A DNA stretch of 7,932 nucleotides, from the NCBI GenBank assembly GCA_001792465.1, contig MGGO01000010.1, positions 1 to 7,932 on the forward strand, read 5' to 3'. The position numbers and the translations under genes are program-made. The notes below the pieces were generated by a model, which did not search any database, was not told the origin of the DNA, and saw nothing but the letters and a program-made list of their open reading frames with translations. Below are positions 5,790 to 7,932 of the stretch, one piece after another (position 1 is the stretch's first letter; every line of letters begins with the position of its first letter). This stretch comes from Candidatus Woesebacteria bacterium RIFCSPHIGHO2_01_FULL_44_10 (GTDB lineage Bacteria > Patescibacteriota > Microgenomatia > UBA8517).

Positions 5790-7745
5790 ATGGTTCGGGT
5801 CGTACTTGAGAACAGCCTCTCTGAAAGCACGATACCCCGTGCCATATTCTAAAATTCCAGATCTTGGCTCAAATTTATTTTTCTTCGGATCAAGACCATA
5901 AAGCCCTTTGAGTATGTTCTCCCTGTAATGCAAATCCACTTCTAAATCTCTGTATGCATCACTAAGAGCGACCCAATTTTTATCAAACTCTGACGGTTTA
6001 TTAATAACTGAGAAAACTGTGATCGCCGAACTCACTTGTAAAAATTGGTGTGCTGAAAAAATACCTTCACCCATTCCAGAGAATTCTGGCTTTCTCAATT
6101 GCTCTCTGGATAGTTTAGGGTTTCGGATTAGGGCAGTTCCGTTTGTATAAAAAATGTCGCTAAACTTCTCGTCATTACCATCTACCGAATGCTTGGGGTG
6201 AGAAAAGGCGTTCTCAAGTAACAGTTTTGGTAATAAATTGGCATCATAAGGAGACCATCTCCCACCACTCCTTTTGTATCTATTGTATGCCCACGGGCCT
6301 AAAATTCCCCACGCGTTCCCGCTCTTTACTACTTTTGTATCCAACCTCTCAAGTGGATGATACATCATCCAAGCCGGAAGAGACTTAAACTGGGTTACTG
6401 TTGGCGAAGCTCTGCCAACTTTCTCATCTTGGAAAACCGCACTATCGTAATAAAAAGGTTCGCCTGCAAGATAGGATAAGTTCCAAGCGATAGAGGCACA
6501 TTCAGACGCATCTTCTAAACTCAGGTTCCTGTTTTTAATTAACCAATATGACAAACTTTTTAAAAATGCTTCAAAATGTCTACCTTCTTTGAAGGCATAT
6601 ACACTGTCACCAACTGGAAGGTTCCTGGCAATCTCTCCAGAATAACTTCGTGCTACTTCAGAAGCAACTCCCCCAGCAATCAGAAGTTTTTCCGTTTGGT
6701 ACACATTGTCACCGCCCAATAGAACATCTCTAAGACTACGATTGTCTCTTAAAATGATGGTAACCAGAGACTTTGCTTCTAAAACCCCCTCCTTATTTAG
6801 AAGAGCTTCTGTCTGAGCATTGGTAATTTCTTGCGCGGGTTTGTTGGGAAACAAGTCCTTGAATGAAGGGGCGGCTCTCTGATATGCACAGGCATTGGCT
6901 AACCGAACACGCGCCTGCCATTCAAGAATCAGACTTTCTGGCACATCTTCAGCAAGTAAAAAGGTTGGCAGCTGTACCTCTGCATCGGGTAGTTGTACCA
7001 TTGCCCTTTCGGCCTTTCTATATAGTTGCCGCAGCATTTCTGGATTCATTTGTCCCATTGCCTCTCTTAATGCAGCTGGGGTTATTTGGTTTTGAAGTGC
7101 CTGTTGAATTAACTGATCTATTAGTTGTTGTTGCTGCCTTATAATATCTGCCGGTTGAGGCCCAGGTTGTACAATTGGTTTTTCTAAATTATCTCCCACC
7201 AAAAGCTCGGGCGCGTCTCCAACCACAGGATAAATATAATCTTGGTCCACTCTCTCTCTTAAACTCTGAATAGCGTCCAGACCAATGTAACCATGTTCTC
7301 TGAGCCATTCTGGAGTAGCACCTATTCCTTTTTCTTGAATGCCTCCTAATGCAACTTTAGCTGCTGCTCCCCTTACAACCGTCTCAACCATACCTTTCCA
7401 CTCAGAATTACTGGAGTAAAATCTACGTGCTGACCTTTCCAGGTTATCTATCTGCCCAAGCATATTGCCATAAACATTGTCCCAATTGCTTCTTTTGATT
7501 ATGCTCGTAAGAGAAATGCTTGCGTCGTCAAATAGACTAGCTTCTGCGGCTTTATTAACCATTTCTTCTCTTTGTCTTTGGAGTTCTCGTCTCGCGTCGT
7601 CGTCAAGGCCACCAAATTTAAGAGCGTTTTGAATATCCAGGAAGTTGTCGCGCGGAGGCCCTTTTATTTCGGATTCAGGCCTAAAACTTGACGACTTCGA
7701 GCCATAAAAAAGGCCTTTTTCATTATCCTCTCCTGCCATGCCCAT
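5781..7745 (-). CDS. Hypothetical protein, 654 aa, soluble, unknown function
   Basis: I do not recognise this family. The protein starts MGMAGEDNEK; the ATG at 7743-7745 is preceded on the - strand by a G-rich GGGGGTGG stretch 6 bases away, and a second Met sits at codon 3. There is no signal peptide or membrane segment, and only two Cys (286 and 416), so it is probably cytoplasmic. Residues 1-70 are charged and partly disordered-looking. A predicted helical, Gln-rich stretch at about 200-250 (ADIIRQQQQLIDQLIQQALQ) may be a coiled coil or oligomerisation segment and follows a Pro-rich hinge at 190-198. The C-terminal half (380-650) is richer in aromatic residues (many Trp and Tyr) and looks like a folded domain. 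It converges on the TrbL/VirB6-like gene with a 10-bp gap. A link to that system is possible only by proximity, and the opposite strand argues against a shared operon. Confidence 0.88.
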   Translation of the reverse strand: MGMAGEDNEKGLFYGSKSSSFRPESEIKGPPRDNFLDIQNALKFGGLDDDARRELQRQREEMVNKAAEASLFDDASISLTSIIKRSNWDNVYGNMLGQIDNLERSARRFYSSNSEWKGMVETVVRGAAAKVALGGIQEKGIGATPEWLREHGYIGLDAIQSLRERVDQDYIYPVVGDAPELLVGDNLEKPIVQPGPQPADIIRQQQQLIDQLIQQALQNQITPAALREAMGQMNPEMLRQLYRKAERAMVQLPDAEVQLPTFLLAEDVPESLILEWQARVRLANACAYQRAAPSFKDLFPNKPAQEITNAQTEALLNKEGVLEAKSLVTIILRDNRSLRDVLLGGDNVYQTEKLLIAGGVASEVARSYSGEIARNLPVGDSVYAFKEGRHFEAFLKSLSYWLIKNRNLSLEDASECASIAWNLSYLAGEPFYYDSAVFQDEKVGRASPTVTQFKSLPAWMMYHPLERLDTKVVKSGNAWGILGPWAYNRYKRSGGRWSPYDANLLPKLLLENAFSHPKHSVDGNDEKFSDIFYTNGTALIRNPKLSREQLRKPEFSGMGEGIFSAHQFLQVSSAITVFSVINKPSEFDKNWVALSDAYRDLEVDLHYRENILKGLYGLDPKKNKFEPRSGILEYGTGYRAFREAVLKYDPNHFN

Positions 7746-7901
7746 ATTTTACCACCCCCACCAATGTTTGGCTATCGGATTAGAGTAAAAAGGTAAAAGA
7801 ATGAAAGGGTAAAATCATTTCTTGCGGGAGGGGGAAGTACGGGGATTTTTGAAAAAACAGTAATTGTTTACAGGACTTGCTTGTGGGAGTAGAATGGGGC
7901 T
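7746..7901. other. Divergent intergenic region with short repeats
   Basis: This 156-bp region separates the - strand 654-aa gene from a + strand gene. It contains three GTAAAA copies at 7785-7790, 7793-7798 and 7809-7814 (offsets 8 and 16), and an 8-base inverted pair, ATTTTACC at 7746-7753 and GGTAAAAT at 7808-7815. A G-rich stretch runs from 7825 to 7845. A possible - strand -10 hexamer (TCTAAT, complement of 7779-7784) lacks a good -35. No RNA gene or ORF of note is seen. Confidence 0.5.
7867..7895 (+). promoter_or_regulatory. Sigma70-type promoter for the gene starting at 7902
   Basis: TTTACA at 7867-7872 (5/6 to TTGACA) and TAGAAT at 7890-7895 (5/6 to TATAAT) are separated by exactly 17 bp. 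The predicted start of transcription is at about 7902, the A of the ATG, which implies a leaderless mRNA. GGGAG at 7885-7889 could be a Shine-Dalgarno sequence, but it is 12 bases from the ATG and lies inside the promoter spacer. Confidence 0.65.
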
Positions 7902-7932
7902 ATGACCAAAGTTTTAAACTACACTCTTTTAT
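7902..7932 (+). CDS. 5' end of an unidentified gene (3' partial)
   Basis: ATG at 7902-7904 is the first start after an in-frame TAG (7890-7892) and begins MTKVLNYTLL, open to the window end. Only ten codons are visible, so no function can be given. The call rests mainly on the well-formed promoter 6 bases upstream; the last visible residues are hydrophobic and could begin a membrane helix, but that is a guess. Confidence 0.45.
   Translation, partial: MTKVLNYTLL

Noticed and set aside
5760..5800. Bidirectional intrinsic terminator between convergent genes
   Set aside because: Only an AT palindrome is present; no GC-rich stem with a following T-run is visible on either strand.
6863..7144. Two + strand open frames inside the 654-aa gene
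   Set aside because: They overlap one another, have no promoter or ribosome site and lie wholly within a convincing - strand gene.
7825..7845. Possible G-quadruplex in the G-rich stretch
   Set aside because: There are only three runs of three or more Gs close together; a stable four-run G-quadruplex motif is not met.
1..7932. CRISPR arrays, tRNA or rRNA genes, insertion sequences
   Set aside because: No regularly spaced direct repeats, no tRNA-like cloverleaf and no transposase or terminal inverted repeats were seen.

Overview
The window reads like chromosome from an uncultured bacterium of the Candidate Phyla Radiation (Patescibacteria), possibly the Microgenomates side. This is inferred from gene content and style: a giant secreted multidomain glycan/cell-wall enzyme, a TrbL/VirB6-like polytopic membrane protein, tight gene packing, few Shine-Dalgarno sequences and probable leaderless starts. 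TGA is used as a stop (end of the mntA-like gene), so the code looks standard rather than the TGA-recoded code of Gracilibacteria/Absconditabacteria. No taxonomic marker gene is present.

Layout. Bases 2-3331 (+) hold the 3' part of a very large exported protein; its reading frame is open from the first bases, so the true start lies upstream of the window. It carries, in order, the C-terminal end of a clan GH-A-like glycoside hydrolase barrel, a Pro/Gly linker, a Cys-containing unknown region, an SGNH/GDSL hydrolase, a long unknown region, and a Cys-rich lysozyme/SLT-like transglycosylase. After 23 bp comes a compact + strand cluster: an MntA-like nucleotidyltransferase antitoxin (3355-3753), an overlapping HepT-like HEPN toxin (3734-4183) and, 3 bp further on, a TrbL/VirB6-like membrane protein with a signal peptide (4187-5770). 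A convergent 654-aa protein of unknown function lies on the - strand (5781-7745), its stop only 10 bp from that of the membrane protein. A 156-bp divergent intergenic region follows, and a new + strand gene starts at 7902 and runs off the window.

How the genes may work together (inference). The multidomain wall enzyme and the TrbL/VirB6-like channel protein fit a type IV secretion or conjugation-like locus, in which wall hydrolases open the envelope for the apparatus. The MntA-HepT pair is a recognised toxin-antitoxin type, here placed between the two secretion-type genes and possibly co-transcribed with the channel gene. Two promoter-like elements, before mntA and before the gene at 7902, both place the -10 hexamer exactly 6 bases from the ATG, which suggests leaderless transcripts.
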